Positions 7,233-13,724 of a stretch of DNA of 15,178 nucleotides are shown here, piece by piece. Source of the DNA: Candidatus Bipolaricaulota bacterium (GTDB lineage Bacteria > Bipolaricaulota > Bipolaricaulia > RBG-16-55-9); the NCBI GenBank assembly GCA_018609825.1, contig JAHEOA010000158.1, positions 1 to 15,178 on the forward strand, in the 5' to 3' direction. Each line of letters opens with the position of its first letter. Within the stretch, counting starts at the first letter, position 1. Under the pieces are notes generated by a model. That model saw only the letters and a list, made by a program, of their open reading frames with translations, ran no database searches and was not told where the DNA came from. Position numbers and translations under genes: made by a program.

Positions 7233-8327
7233 TCAGCCCCGGGATGAGGCGGCCGGACGGCTGCCGAGTCGCGAATGATCCCGCAGCAGTCGCTTCAGCA
7301 GCACGGCCAGCGTGAGCACGTCGTGTCTGTTGTGCTCCAGAATCGGCACGAGCGGCCCGACGTTCTCGGTCTCGGTGTAGGTGTTGTAGAAGTCGGGCAC
7401 GAGCGCGCTCGGCAGGTCGATCTCCCGCGAGCGGCCCAGACGCCCTTCGACGGTCTCCAAACGGGCGTCCGGAATGGCCGCCTGAAAACGCCGGCGCGCG
7501 TGCGGCAGCAGGTCGAGATGGATCGGCTCGACCTCCGGGAAGAAGCCGTAGTAGTCGAGCCGCTCATGCAGCATGTTGGCGTCGAACGCGCGGCCGTTGT
7601 ACGTCACCAAGATCGGCTGCGTTCCCAATCTTTCCGCGGTGATGGCCAACGCGGGCAGCTCTTCGGTGATGTCACGGGCCAACAGCTGCCGGACGTCCAA
7701 CGCGTCGCCGTCGAACCGGGCCAACCCGATCAACACGACGGGCCGCCCGAACAGCCCAAGGCTTTCGAGGTCGAAGAAGATCAGCTCGTGGGGATCCGCG
7801 AAGCCGAGCAGGGCGAGGCTGAGCGCATGGGAGACGGGGAACCAGCGCCGGACCAGCCCGTGCAGTTGCGGAAGCTGCCCGGATTCGATGCAGCTCAACA
7901 CGCGCTCGGCTTCCGCCCCCCACCGAGGGTGATCCGTGAGATCGGGGATGGATTCGTAGCCCGACTGCCGCAGGGTCACTTCGACCCGGGGGCCGACGCC
8001 ATGGAGCAGGCGCATGGTGCGCGAGAGCTGTTCACGGCATCGGGCCGCGTCGGGCCAAGGCAGATCCAGCGGCTCCCGGTATCGGATCTCCAAGCAGGTG
8101 CCGTAATCGCCGTCGAGCTCCTCCGTGGTGTAGAGGTCGTCGAGCTCTCGCCCGTTGAACGTGCGCCGCAACTCGTCCTTGAGCCGCATGGCGCGGCGGA
8201 ACGAGGTCGGGTCCACGCCCGGGTTGCCGAAGATCGGCTCGGCCTCGGCCGTTTCGGCCGCCGGCTCGGCGACGGCGTCGACGCGGCGGCGTAGGCGTCG
8301 GGCGATGCGCTCGATGCGTGTGGCCAA
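7233..8327 (-). CDS. mrfB: MrfB/YprB-like RNase H-fold 3'-5' exonuclease
   Basis: 364 residues from a TTG at 8327, placed 5 bases after GGAGGGAG. The frame stays open to 8684, but that extension is low-complexity Arg/Pro/Gly-rich, lacks an SD and overlaps the divergent gene, so I reject it. The N-terminus is basic (ATRIERIARRLRRRVD). Residues 60-90 resemble the pre-catalytic YprB segment. The RNase H-like fold starts near 180 with FFDLES (D186, E188 metal ligands). It continues with VTYNGRAFD (N244, D249), IHLDLL (D272) and EHNRHDVLTL (H335, D336), the usual order for DnaQ-like YprB proteins. In B. subtilis MrfB digests DNA with the MrfA helicase during mitomycin-damage repair. Here it is the first gene of a two-gene operon with a good promoter and a short leader. 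Confidence in the fold is high; in the pathway moderate. Confidence 0.83.
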   Translation of the reverse strand: MATRIERIARRLRRRVDAVAEPAAETAEAEPIFGNPGVDPTSFRRAMRLKDELRRTFNGRELDDLYTTEELDGDYGTCLEIRYREPLDLPWPDAARCREQLSRTMRLLHGVGPRVEVTLRQSGYESIPDLTDHPRWGAEAERVLSCIESGQLPQLHGLVRRWFPVSHALSLALLGFADPHELIFFDLESLGLFGRPVVLIGLARFDGDALDVRQLLARDITEELPALAITAERLGTQPILVTYNGRAFDANMLHERLDYYGFFPEVEPIHLDLLPHARRRFQAAIPDARLETVEGRLGRSREIDLPSALVPDFYNTYTETENVGPLVPILEHNRHDVLTLAVLLKRLLRDHSRLGSRPAASSRG

Positions 8328-8332
8328 CCGGT

Positions 8333-8340
8333 CTCCCTCC
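8333..8340 (-). promoter_or_regulatory. Shine-Dalgarno for the TTG start of mrfB
   Basis: The minus strand GGAGGGAG lies five bases before TTG (8327-8325). This is the only good SD in the region and sets the start well inside the longest open frame. Confidence 0.6.
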
Positions 8341-8347
8341 GACCTCG

Positions 8348-8377
8348 AGTATAGCCCCGCGTTCACGGATTTCACAA
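8348..8377 (-). promoter_or_regulatory. Promoter of the mrfB-mrfA operon
   Basis: On the minus strand TTGTGA (8377-8372), an 18-bp spacer and TATACT (8353-8348) place the start near 8341, only a few bases before the SD. The -10 matches 5 of 6 and the -35 matches 4 of 6. It is back to back with the candidate promoter of the plus-strand gene; the two -35 boxes are 14 bp apart. No SOS box was seen. Confidence 0.6.
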
Positions 8378-8391
8378 CGAGCAAGGCGCGC

Positions 8392-8420
8392 TTGTGGCGT
8401 CGATCGGCCCTTGATAGCCT
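8392..8420 (+). promoter_or_regulatory. Candidate leaderless promoter of the divergent membrane-protein gene
   Basis: TTGTGG (8392-8397), a 17-bp spacer and TAGCCT (8415-8420, a weak TAnnnT box) end six bases before the ATG at 8427. No SD exists. The spacing would start the transcript at the start codon. Only spacing and partial matches support this. Confidence 0.35.
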
Positions 8421-8426
8421 TCGACC

Positions 8427-9380
8427 ATGGGTTGGCGGAAACGCGGTCGGATCATGCTCGTGATCCTCGGCATCCTGGGCGGCCTCGGAGTGGGGGCCTG
8501 GTGGGCCCTGTCGCAGCTCTGGTCGCCCCCGGACGCCCCGGGCATCGGCGCCGTCAGCAGCGGCCCCCCGCTCGGGGATCCGTGGAAATCGGCTTCGGAG
8601 ACGTCGCTTGCCCCTAGCCCCCAGTCGCCGACGGACCAAGCGACGGAAGGGCCCAACGAGCCCAGGGGCGTGCGGGTGACCCAAGAGCGCGGTCGCTTGG
8701 CGCTGCAGATCGACGGCAAGCGCATGGGCGAGGAGGTCTATCAGCTCTCGCGGCAGCCCGAAGGCGGGATGGAGCTGGTCTCACGGGGCCGCTTCTCGCT
8801 CAAGTTCTGGTTCGCGACCGTGTCGTTCAACTACACCCAGCGGGTTCGCATGAGCCGCGACCTGCAACCCGACCGCTATCAACTCGATCTGAACGGACCG
8901 CTCGGGGTGGGCAACCGCCATATCCGAGCCCAGGTGAACGGGCGAGAGGCCCGTATCCAGACCGGCCCTGAGCCTCAGACCGTCACGCTGCCCGACGGGC
9001 CCGTGGCGTTTATCGGCGTGCTCGCCTCCTACGCCTTCACGCCCAAATTGATCGCCGATCGGGACAGCCGGAGCGTGACGGCCGTGGTCTTCGACGTGCG
9101 CGATCCCGACCCAGCGCCTGGCGAAACCGTCCCCGCGGTACCGCTGGAGATCACCCGTCAGGGATCCGTCGAATTGCGCAGCGTCGACGGATCCCAATCC
9201 GCAGAGGCGGCCCGCTATCGGCTCAACCTGGCGGACGAGCCGGAGACCGAGCTCATCATGTACACTCGAGACGACACGTTCCTGGGGCTCAAGGGCCGCT
9301 TCCGCGCCGACGAGCCGCCGTTCCGCATCTATCGCGCCGATCGGTTGCCCGGCGGCTTCACCGTGAACTCCCTTCCCTAG
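8427..9380 (+). CDS. Membrane-anchored extracytoplasmic protein, unknown function
   Basis: 317 residues. The N-terminus is KRGR followed by one hydrophobic helix (about 10-30: MLVILGILGGLGVGAWWAL), i.e. an N-in signal anchor. Residues 32-80 are a Pro/Ser/Gly-rich linker, and 80-317 are exported and rich in alternating beta-type segments. The domain has a GEEVYQL start, FWFATVSFNYTQRVRM, DLQPDRYQLDLNGPLG, and near the end a TFLGLKGRF segment. This is reminiscent of periplasmic beta-barrel-like lipid-binding folds, but I do not recognise the family and assign no function. There are no cysteines and no catalytic motif. There is no SD; the ATG at 8427 is supported by a -10-like box six bases upstream. 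It is divergent from the mrfBA operon with 99 bp between the two start codons, so shared control is possible. Confidence 0.7.
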   Translation: MGWRKRGRIMLVILGILGGLGVGAWWALSQLWSPPDAPGIGAVSSGPPLGDPWKSASETSLAPSPQSPTDQATEGPNEPRGVRVTQERGRLALQIDGKRMGEEVYQLSRQPEGGMELVSRGRFSLKFWFATVSFNYTQRVRMSRDLQPDRYQLDLNGPLGVGNRHIRAQVNGREARIQTGPEPQTVTLPDGPVAFIGVLASYAFTPKLIADRDSRSVTAVVFDVRDPDPAPGETVPAVPLEITRQGSVELRSVDGSQSAEAARYRLNLADEPETELIMYTRDDTFLGLKGRFRADEPPFRIYRADRLPGGFTVNSLP

Positions 9381-9419
9381 CAACTTCACTCGGATCCGAC
9401 GAACGCCTCACATGGCGAC

Positions 9420-9448
9420 TTCACAACACCTGGCGCATTCGCTAACAT
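9420..9448 (+). promoter_or_regulatory. Promoter of the ribbon-helix-helix gene
   Basis: TTCACA (9420-9425, 5 of 6), a 17-bp spacer and TAACAT (9443-9448, 4 of 6) predict a start near 9455 and a leader of about 58 bases. The gene is therefore probably expressed separately from the membrane-protein gene that ends 40 bp upstream. Confidence 0.55.
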
Positions 9449-9512
9449 GTCGCCAGAAGCGGCGCTCGGGGGTGTGTCGCTTCGAATCTCAGCAAAGGAT
9501 AGGGGAGAAACC

Positions 9513-9671
9513 GTGCGAGCAACGATCACCATCTACCTGCCGCAGAAGCACCAGAACGAGCAGGTGCTCGAGCGCCTGCAGAAGCTGGCGCAGAAGCGCG
9601 ACCGCTCGGTCAACTACTTGGCCGTCCAGGCGATCCTGGAGTACCTGGAAAAGGAAGAGAAGAAGGGCTAA
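9513..9671 (+). CDS. 52-residue ribbon-helix-helix (CopG/Arc-type) DNA-binding protein
   Basis: GTG start at 9513, five bases after AGGGGAG. An upstream extension to 9447 has no SD and would begin inside the -10 box. Residues 3-10 (ATITIYLP) form the DNA-contacting beta strand. Two helices follow, about 14-29 (NEQVLERLQKLAQKRD) and 32-49 (SVNYLAVQAILEYLEKEE), the classic ribbon-helix-helix layout, with RSVNYLAVQAI as the dimer-core turn. Such proteins are dimeric repressors, either autoregulators or antitoxins. No toxin gene is adjacent: upstream is a membrane protein and downstream is convergent groEL. A role as a free-standing regulator is therefore more likely, with unknown targets. It is followed by three hairpins. 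Confidence 0.8.
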   Translation: MRATITIYLPQKHQNEQVLERLQKLAQKRDRSVNYLAVQAILEYLEKEEKKG

Positions 9672-9674
9672 CGC

Positions 9675-9718
9675 AGCGGGCCCAGCCGCTATGGTTTGTC
9701 GGTTCTTACCTGACAAAC
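9675..9718 (+). repeat. Two small hairpins after the ribbon-helix-helix gene
   Basis: AGCGG (9675-9679) pairs with CCGCT (9686-9690). GTTTGTC-GGT (9694-9703) then pairs with ACC-(T)-GACAAAC (9708-9718) around TCTT. A third, weaker pair TCCGAT/ATCGGA follows at 9721-9742. They may form the 3' end of the transcript or be operator sites; no T-run follows them. Confidence 0.45.
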
Positions 9719-9753
9719 TCTCCGATAAGACAGTCAATCGGATAAGCGACGTG

Positions 9754-9789
9754 CCCAGCGGGCTCGCCCAAGGCGACGAGCCCGCTGGG
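9754..9789. terminator. Strong inverted repeat between convergent genes, bidirectional terminator candidate
   Basis: CCCAGCGGGCTCG (9754-9766) and CGAGCCCGCTGGG (9777-9789) are perfect 13-bp complements around a 10-base loop. The repeat sits between the ends of the plus-strand RHH gene and the minus-strand groEL. Neither side has a T-run, so it fits a U-less terminator of GC-rich bacteria rather than a textbook one. Confidence 0.6.
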
Positions 9790-9812
9790 GAACGTGGCCG
9801 CTGTGGGTGTGC

Positions 9813-11435
9813 CTAATACAGGTCGTCCGGCATGGGGGACATGCCGGATCCGCTGGCCTTGCCCTCGCGAATGGCGACGGCCGCGCCGCTGGTCAGGATC
9901 ATGCCGGCGACGCTGGCGGCGTTCTGCACGGCCGACTTCGTGACCTTCGTGGGATCGATAATGCCGGCGGCCTTCATGTCGACGTAGTCCTCGGCAATCA
10001 CGTCGAAGCCATATCCGGGGTCGAGTGCCTTGACCTTCTCTACGACGACGTTGCCCTCGTAGCCCGCGTTCTCGGCGAGCTGGCGCAACGGCGCTTCCAG
10101 CGCTCGGCGCAGCAGCCGGACCCCGATCTGGCGCTCATCCTCAAACGTCAACTTCTCCAGTTCGCGGGCTGCGTGGATGAGCGCCACGCCGCCGCCGGGC
10201 AGAATGCCCTCCTCGACAGCGGCCTTCGTGGCCTCGAGGGCGTCCTCCATGCGATGCTTCTTCTCTTCCAGTTCGGCTTCGGTGGCCGCCCCGACCTTGA
10301 TGACGGCGACGCCGCCGGTCAGCTTGGCCATGCGCTCCCGGAGCTTCTCGCGGTCGTAGTCCGAATCACTGGTCTCCATCTGCTTCTTGATCTGCTCGAT
10401 GCGGCCCCGGATGTTCTTGGCTTCGCCTCGGCCGCCCACGATCGTCGTGGTGTCGTCGTTGACGACCACCCGCTCGGCCCGACCGAGCTGCTCCAGTTCG
10501 GCCGCTTCCACCTTCATGCCGGCGTCCTCGGCGACGACGAGCCCACCCGTCAACACCGCGATATCTTGGAGCATCGCCTTGCGGCGGTCGCCGAAGCCGG
10601 GGGCTTTCACCGCGACGGCGTTGAGGGTGCCGCGCAGCTTGTTGATCACCAGCGTCGTGAGCGCCTCGCCCTCGACCTCCGGGGCGATCACCAACAGGGG
10701 CTTGTTGGCCTGAGCGATCTTCTCCAAGACGGGCAACAGATCGCGAGCCTTCTTGATCTTCTGGTCGGTGACCAGGATGTAGGGCTCCTTCAGCTCCGCC
10801 TCCATCCGCTCCGCGTCGGTCACGAAGTAGGGACTCAGGTATCCACGGTCGAACTGGAGGCCCTCCACGACCTCGTAGGTCGTGTCGATGCTGTCGGACT
10901 CCTCAACCGTGATCACGCCGTCGCTGCCGGCCGCCTCCATGGCGTCGACGATGGTCTCGCCGATGGCCCCGTCGTTGGCGGAGATCGTGGCGACGCGGGC
11001 CATCTCCCGCTTGTCCGCGAGATCTTGGCTCTGGCCAACGAGGCCGTCGACGACGGCGTTCGCCGCGGCGTCGAGCCCGCGCTTGAGCATCAGCGGGCTG
11101 GCCCCGGCGGTGATGTTCTTCAGGCCGTCCGTGATGATGGCGTGCGCAAGCACCGTTGCCGTGGTGGTGCCGTCGCCGGCGGCGTCCTCGGTCTCCTTGG
11201 AGACCTGCTTCACGAGCTGGGCCCCCATGTTCTCAAAGGGATCCCGGTACGTCTGCTCCTGGGCGATGGTGACGCCGTCGTTGACGACCTTGGGACTCCC
11301 GAACTCCTTGGCGAGAATGACGTTACGCCCGCGCGGGCCGAGCGTGATGCTGACCGCCCGTGTCAGACGATCGATGCCCCGCAGTAGACGAGTCTGTGCG
11401 TCTTGGTCGAACCGAACCTCACGATATTTTCCCAT
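9813..11435 (-). CDS. groEL: Chaperonin GroEL (60 kDa, Cpn60)
   Basis: 540 residues, full family length. It forms the double-ring ATP-driven folding chamber with GroES in the cytoplasm. Diagnostic segments are [11 protein letters not shown] (31-41), VNDGVTIA (51-58), [14 protein letters not shown] (84-97, with the catalytic Asp), [34 protein letters not shown] (catalytic-Asp-equivalent region) and [11 protein letters not shown]. The C-terminus ends [13 protein letters not shown] and lacks the long Gly-Gly-Met repeats of many GroELs. The ATG at 11435 follows GAGGTGAG. It is 42 bases downstream of groES and shares its CIRCE-like promoter. Confidence 0.98.
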   Translation of the reverse strand: MGKYREVRFDQDAQTRLLRGIDRLTRAVSITLGPRGRNVILAKEFGSPKVVNDGVTIAQEQTYRDPFENMGAQLVKQVSKETEDAAGDGTTTATVLAHAIITDGLKNITAGASPLMLKRGLDAAANAVVDGLVGQSQDLADKREMARVATISANDGAIGETIVDAMEAAGSDGVITVEESDSIDTTYEVVEGLQFDRGYLSPYFVTDAERMEAELKEPYILVTDQKIKKARDLLPVLEKIAQANKPLLVIAPEVEGEALTTLVINKLRGTLNAVAVKAPGFGDRRKAMLQDIAVLTGGLVVAEDAGMKVEAAELEQLGRAERVVVNDDTTTIVGGRGEAKNIRGRIEQIKKQMETSDSDYDREKLRERMAKLTGGVAVIKVGAATEAELEEKKHRMEDALEATKAAVEEGILPGGGVALIHAARELEKLTFEDERQIGVRLLRRALEAPLRQLAENAGYEGNVVVEKVKALDPGYGFDVIAEDYVDMKAAGIIDPTKVTKSAVQNAASVAGMILTSGAAVAIREGKASGSGMSPMPDDLY

Positions 11436-11477
11436 CGTTACTCACCTCAAGATTTGTGTGAAAATGACCGAAGGACG

Positions 11478-11780
11478 TCAGGACACGACGATGGCGGCGA
11501 CGTCCTCCGCCTTGACGATGTGATACGTCGCGCCGTCATGCTCGATCGTCTTGCCGACGAAGCGGTCGACGAGCACCGTCTCGCCGGACTTGACCTCGAT
11601 CTCGTCGGTCGCTGTGCCGACGGCAACGACCTCGGCTTTGACGAAGTCCTGGTCGCTCTCGGCGTCCTCGGGCAACAGAATGCCGCCCATTCCGGCTTGT
11701 GCCTCGTCGAGCTCGCGCACCAGCACGCGCGCTCCGACCGGCTTCAGGTTGAGCTTTCGAGCTGTGGCCGTGTTCGGCAT
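11478..11780 (-). CDS. groES: Co-chaperonin GroES (10 kDa)
   Basis: 100 residues from the ATG at 11780, which follows AAGGAGG. The frame stays open 16 codons upstream to 11828 but without an SD, and that part has no GroES similarity. The heptameric lid caps the GroEL ring. The sequence shows LNLKPVGARVLVREL, the mobile loop AQAGMGGILLPEDA, then VVAVGTA and the roof/core beta strands (TVLVDRFVGKTIEHDG, YHIVKAEDVAAIV). It is the first gene of groES-groEL, under a heat-shock-type operator. Confidence 0.97.
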   Translation of the reverse strand: MPNTATARKLNLKPVGARVLVRELDEAQAGMGGILLPEDAESDQDFVKAEVVAVGTATDEIEVKSGETVLVDRFVGKTIEHDGATYHIVKAEDVAAIVVS

Positions 11781-11842
11781 GGTGGATTCCTCCTTGGCTC
11801 CTTCCGGGATGATCCCGAAGAAATGCACATTTCCTCGGCTTG

Positions 11843-11869
11843 TTATCAGTCGGTAATTTCGACTGCTAA
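11843..11869 (-). promoter_or_regulatory. CIRCE-like operator (HrcA site), symmetric variant
   Basis: On the minus strand TTAGCAGTC-N9-GACTGATAA. The standard CIRCE is TTAGCACTC-N9-GAGTGCTAA. The spacing of nine is exact. Position 7 of the left arm is changed C to G, and the matching base of the right arm is changed G to C, so the symmetry is kept; one further right-arm base (A for C) breaks it. It sits at the predicted transcription start of groES, as in other HrcA-controlled groE operons. Confidence 0.75.
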
Positions 11870-11873
11870 TCTA

Positions 11874-11901
11874 CTTATACCCGATTCTTCCGGAAAGTCA
11901 A
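11874..11901 (-). promoter_or_regulatory. Sigma-70-type promoter of groES-groEL
   Basis: On the minus strand TTGACT (11901-11896), a 16-bp spacer and TATAAG (11879-11874); each hexamer matches 5 of 6. The start falls near 11867, inside the CIRCE-like element, so a bound repressor would block initiation. The leader is about 87 bases. A second copy of CCGCTTGA lies 37 bp upstream (11942-11935) without a matching -10. Confidence 0.75.
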
Positions 11902-12055
11902 GCGGTCCGCGCCCGAATCGAGAATGGTCAGAATTCAAGCGGCGTCTCCCCTCCCGCGTCCGATTTAATCCAGGTGGCCGGTCGACGGGAGGTCGGGCGA
12001 GTTCAGCGATGTGGCGCGGCGCGGGGCCGGGTCGAGGCCGGCTATAGCGGGCGCG

Positions 12056-13381
12056 TCAGTCGAGCTCTTGGGCCTGAGACGGCCGCGAGAGGGCACGCGC
12101 GACGACGGCGCCGGTCTGGCTCAGGATCCGCACGAACGCGCGCCAACGCCTGGCGAACAACACGATCCCCAGGGCGACGTAAATGGCGCTGAAGGCCAAG
12201 AGCAGTTCGTAGGTCGAGATGGGCAGGGCGATCACGTCGCGGATGACCAGGAACTCGATCATGACTTGGGAGATGAACAGGAGAAACAGCCCGAGGGCCT
12301 CGCGCAGCGCAAAGCGGAAGTTGAGGATGAGCGCCAGCGCGAAGAACGACTGCGCGGCGGTGATCCAGATCTCGCCGGCCTGTTTCTGATCAAAGGGAAG
12401 CGCCCCGTATTGCCCGAGCCCCAGGGAGTAGACCACGGCCAGCGTCCCGATGAGCAGCGTCCACTGGTTGAGCTTCGAGGAGATCAGCGCGTTGAATCCG
12501 GCCGAGGAGCGGGCCTTGTTGACCAGCACCAGTACGATGATCAGTTCGGGCGACTCCGACGCCAGCGGCGCGATCCACTGGATCATGAAGAACGGCGGGA
12601 TGCCGAGCTGGGTGCCGAGGTGCTCCAAGCCGTGCGCGAAGGGCTCGACGGCGGTGACGATGATCAGGCCGGAGTAGAGGAAGAGCGCGATCACGGTGCC
12701 CACCCGAATCGGCTTCGGGAGGCGTTGGAGTTCGGCCGGCACGCCGATCACCTCCTCGTGCGACTCGCGCTCGTCGCGCAACACGATGACGATGTAGGCC
12801 ACGTAGAGCCCGACGAGCAAGACGGTGTCGACGACGTCGATGCCGCCGCCCAGCGGCACGAAGAAGGCCCAGAGCGTGGCGACCAGCAGAAAGACGACCT
12901 CGACGCCGAGCTCCCGGTCGAGCTTGACGGCGTCCGTGAGAAACCCGCGACGCCGGGTCACCGCCGGATCGTCGTTCGCTCCGCGTCGCAGCACGGTGAA
13001 CGCGACGATGCCGGCCCAGCCGACCCCGATCAGGATGCGGTTCGCGCCGGTCATGTTGGCGACGGCCAGATTGCCGGCTTCGGCTCCTTCCGGCGTGCCG
13101 AAGAGCCGGCCGGCGTTCCAGGCGTAGAGGGCGTCCACGGCGTATTCAGGGGCCACGGCCAGAACGGCCAACACGGCGATGGCGAACGCCCGCGGCACGT
13201 CCTTCTCGGCGGTCTCGGCTCCCCAAGTCAAGAGGAACGACGCGCCCAGCACCGCAATGCCGCTGACCGCAACGGTGGTGAGCGTGGCAAATCCAGTGAC
13301 GGCGTCGGCGAACAGGCTCGCGAGCCAGGGCAGCGTGATGGCGATGACGACGACGAGGGACGCGATGATCCGGCGGTTCAT
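12056..13381 (-). CDS. Cation/Ca2+ exchanger-family membrane antiporter (Na+/Ca2+ exchanger type)
   Basis: 441 residues with about ten to eleven hydrophobic segments across the inner membrane. Two alpha-repeat-like regions are visible. The first is APEYAVDALYAW, then NLAVANMTGANRILIG (about 77-119). The second is PLASESPELIIVLVLVN, then GFNALISSKLNQWTLLIG (about 272-312). The paired P-E/D and G/A-x-N features match the exchange-site repeats of the CaCA family, each with its own PE pair (78-79, 278-279). The alpha-1 motif is APEY rather than the common G-T-S-x-P-E. Genes like this are often labelled sodium:proton or sodium:calcium exchangers; the real substrate is not determinable here. A charged cytoplasmic loop (about 200-225) separates the halves, as is typical. 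The start ATG has only a weak GAGG upstream. It lies alone between groES and rpsR. Confidence 0.8.
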   Translation of the reverse strand: MNRRIIASLVVVIAITLPWLASLFADAVTGFATLTTVAVSGIAVLGASFLLTWGAETAEKDVPRAFAIAVLAVLAVAPEYAVDALYAWNAGRLFGTPEGAEAGNLAVANMTGANRILIGVGWAGIVAFTVLRRGANDDPAVTRRRGFLTDAVKLDRELGVEVVFLLVATLWAFFVPLGGGIDVVDTVLLVGLYVAYIVIVLRDERESHEEVIGVPAELQRLPKPIRVGTVIALFLYSGLIIVTAVEPFAHGLEHLGTQLGIPPFFMIQWIAPLASESPELIIVLVLVNKARSSAGFNALISSKLNQWTLLIGTLAVVYSLGLGQYGALPFDQKQAGEIWITAAQSFFALALILNFRFALREALGLFLLFISQVMIEFLVIRDVIALPISTYELLLAFSAIYVALGIVLFARRWRAFVRILSQTGAVVARALSRPSQAQELD

Positions 13382-13694
13382 GATGGGTCGCCTCGGCGGC
13401 CGGTCAGGTCATCTCCGGTTGTCCCCTGGGGGGCGAGGCGCTGCCTCTACCCTAGACGATGGGGGCTCGCGTTGCGAGGTCTCGGGAGGGGGAAACGCTG
13501 CGTGAGAGCCAGCACCATCCAAGCAGAAGGGCGCGACCAAGGGGAACGCACGGGTGATTCCGCACGCGCTATCCCGCGTGGCCGTGTCGGCGATCGCGGG
13601 TTGGGGGAGCGTCCCCATGCCGAACGTCAGCCGAGAGGCGCGCGGGAGCCATGCCGCACTCGGCATCCACGGAAGGCGGGCGCCGGGTCGACGG
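13382..13694. other. Gene-free stretch upstream of the exchanger
   Basis: About 340 bp separates the exchanger start from the rpsR stop, and I find no supported coding region on either strand. It contains a palindrome CTCGC-GTT-GCGAG (13467-13479), a hairpin CACGCG-N6-CGCGTG (13563-13580) and a tRNA-Glu-like segment at 13452-13466. A weak TAGGGT box on the minus strand (13455-13450 region) could belong to the exchanger promoter. Nothing firm can be said of the rest. Confidence 0.5.
13452..13466 (-). other. Short segment matching the 5' end of tRNA-Glu
   Basis: The minus strand GCCCCCATCGTCTAG matches 14 of 15 bases of the tRNA-Glu 5' end at 3752-3738 (GCTCCCATCGTCTAG). The following bases do not fold into a tRNA: there is no matching acceptor strand, T-arm or anticodon stem. 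It may be a relic, an att-like fragment or chance. Confidence 0.3.
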
Positions 13695-13719
13695 GCGACC
13701 GACGCCCTCGTCGGGTCAC
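13695..13719 (-). terminator. Hairpin just after rpsR, probable operon terminator
   Basis: On the minus strand GTGA-C-CCGACG pairs with CGTCGG-TCGC around AGGG: ten pairs with one bulged base and one G-T. It begins five bases after the rpsR stop. No T-run follows, as with the other hairpins of this window. Confidence 0.45.
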
Positions 13720-13724
13720 TGACG

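Noticed and set aside
8155..8463. Plus-strand open frames around the mrfB start as an extra small gene
   Set aside because: They overlap the catalogued mrfB coding region and divergent promoters; product composition is that of a shadow frame.
8328..8684. N-terminal extension of the mrfB-like gene to an ATG at 8684
   Set aside because: The extension is low complexity, lacks an SD, overlaps the divergent gene and passes through the operon promoter. The TTG at 8327 has a strong SD.
9513..9812. A toxin-antitoxin module around the ribbon-helix-helix gene
   Set aside because: No second small gene with an RBS is found on either side. The 140 bp that follow are occupied by inverted repeats.
9807..11387. 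526-codon plus-strand open frame opposite groEL
   Set aside because: It mirrors the codon structure of a certain groEL gene; its His/Asp/Leu-rich product has no family look and no SD. It is a GC-rich shadow frame.
11781..11828. Sixteen-codon upstream extension of groES
   Set aside because: There is no SD before it and no similarity; the ATG at 11780 has AAGGAGG and gives the standard GroES length.
13401..13466. A complete second tRNA-Glu at the tRNA-like segment
   Set aside because: The acceptor 3' strand, the T-arm with TTC loop and an anticodon stem are absent in the 75 bases that follow.
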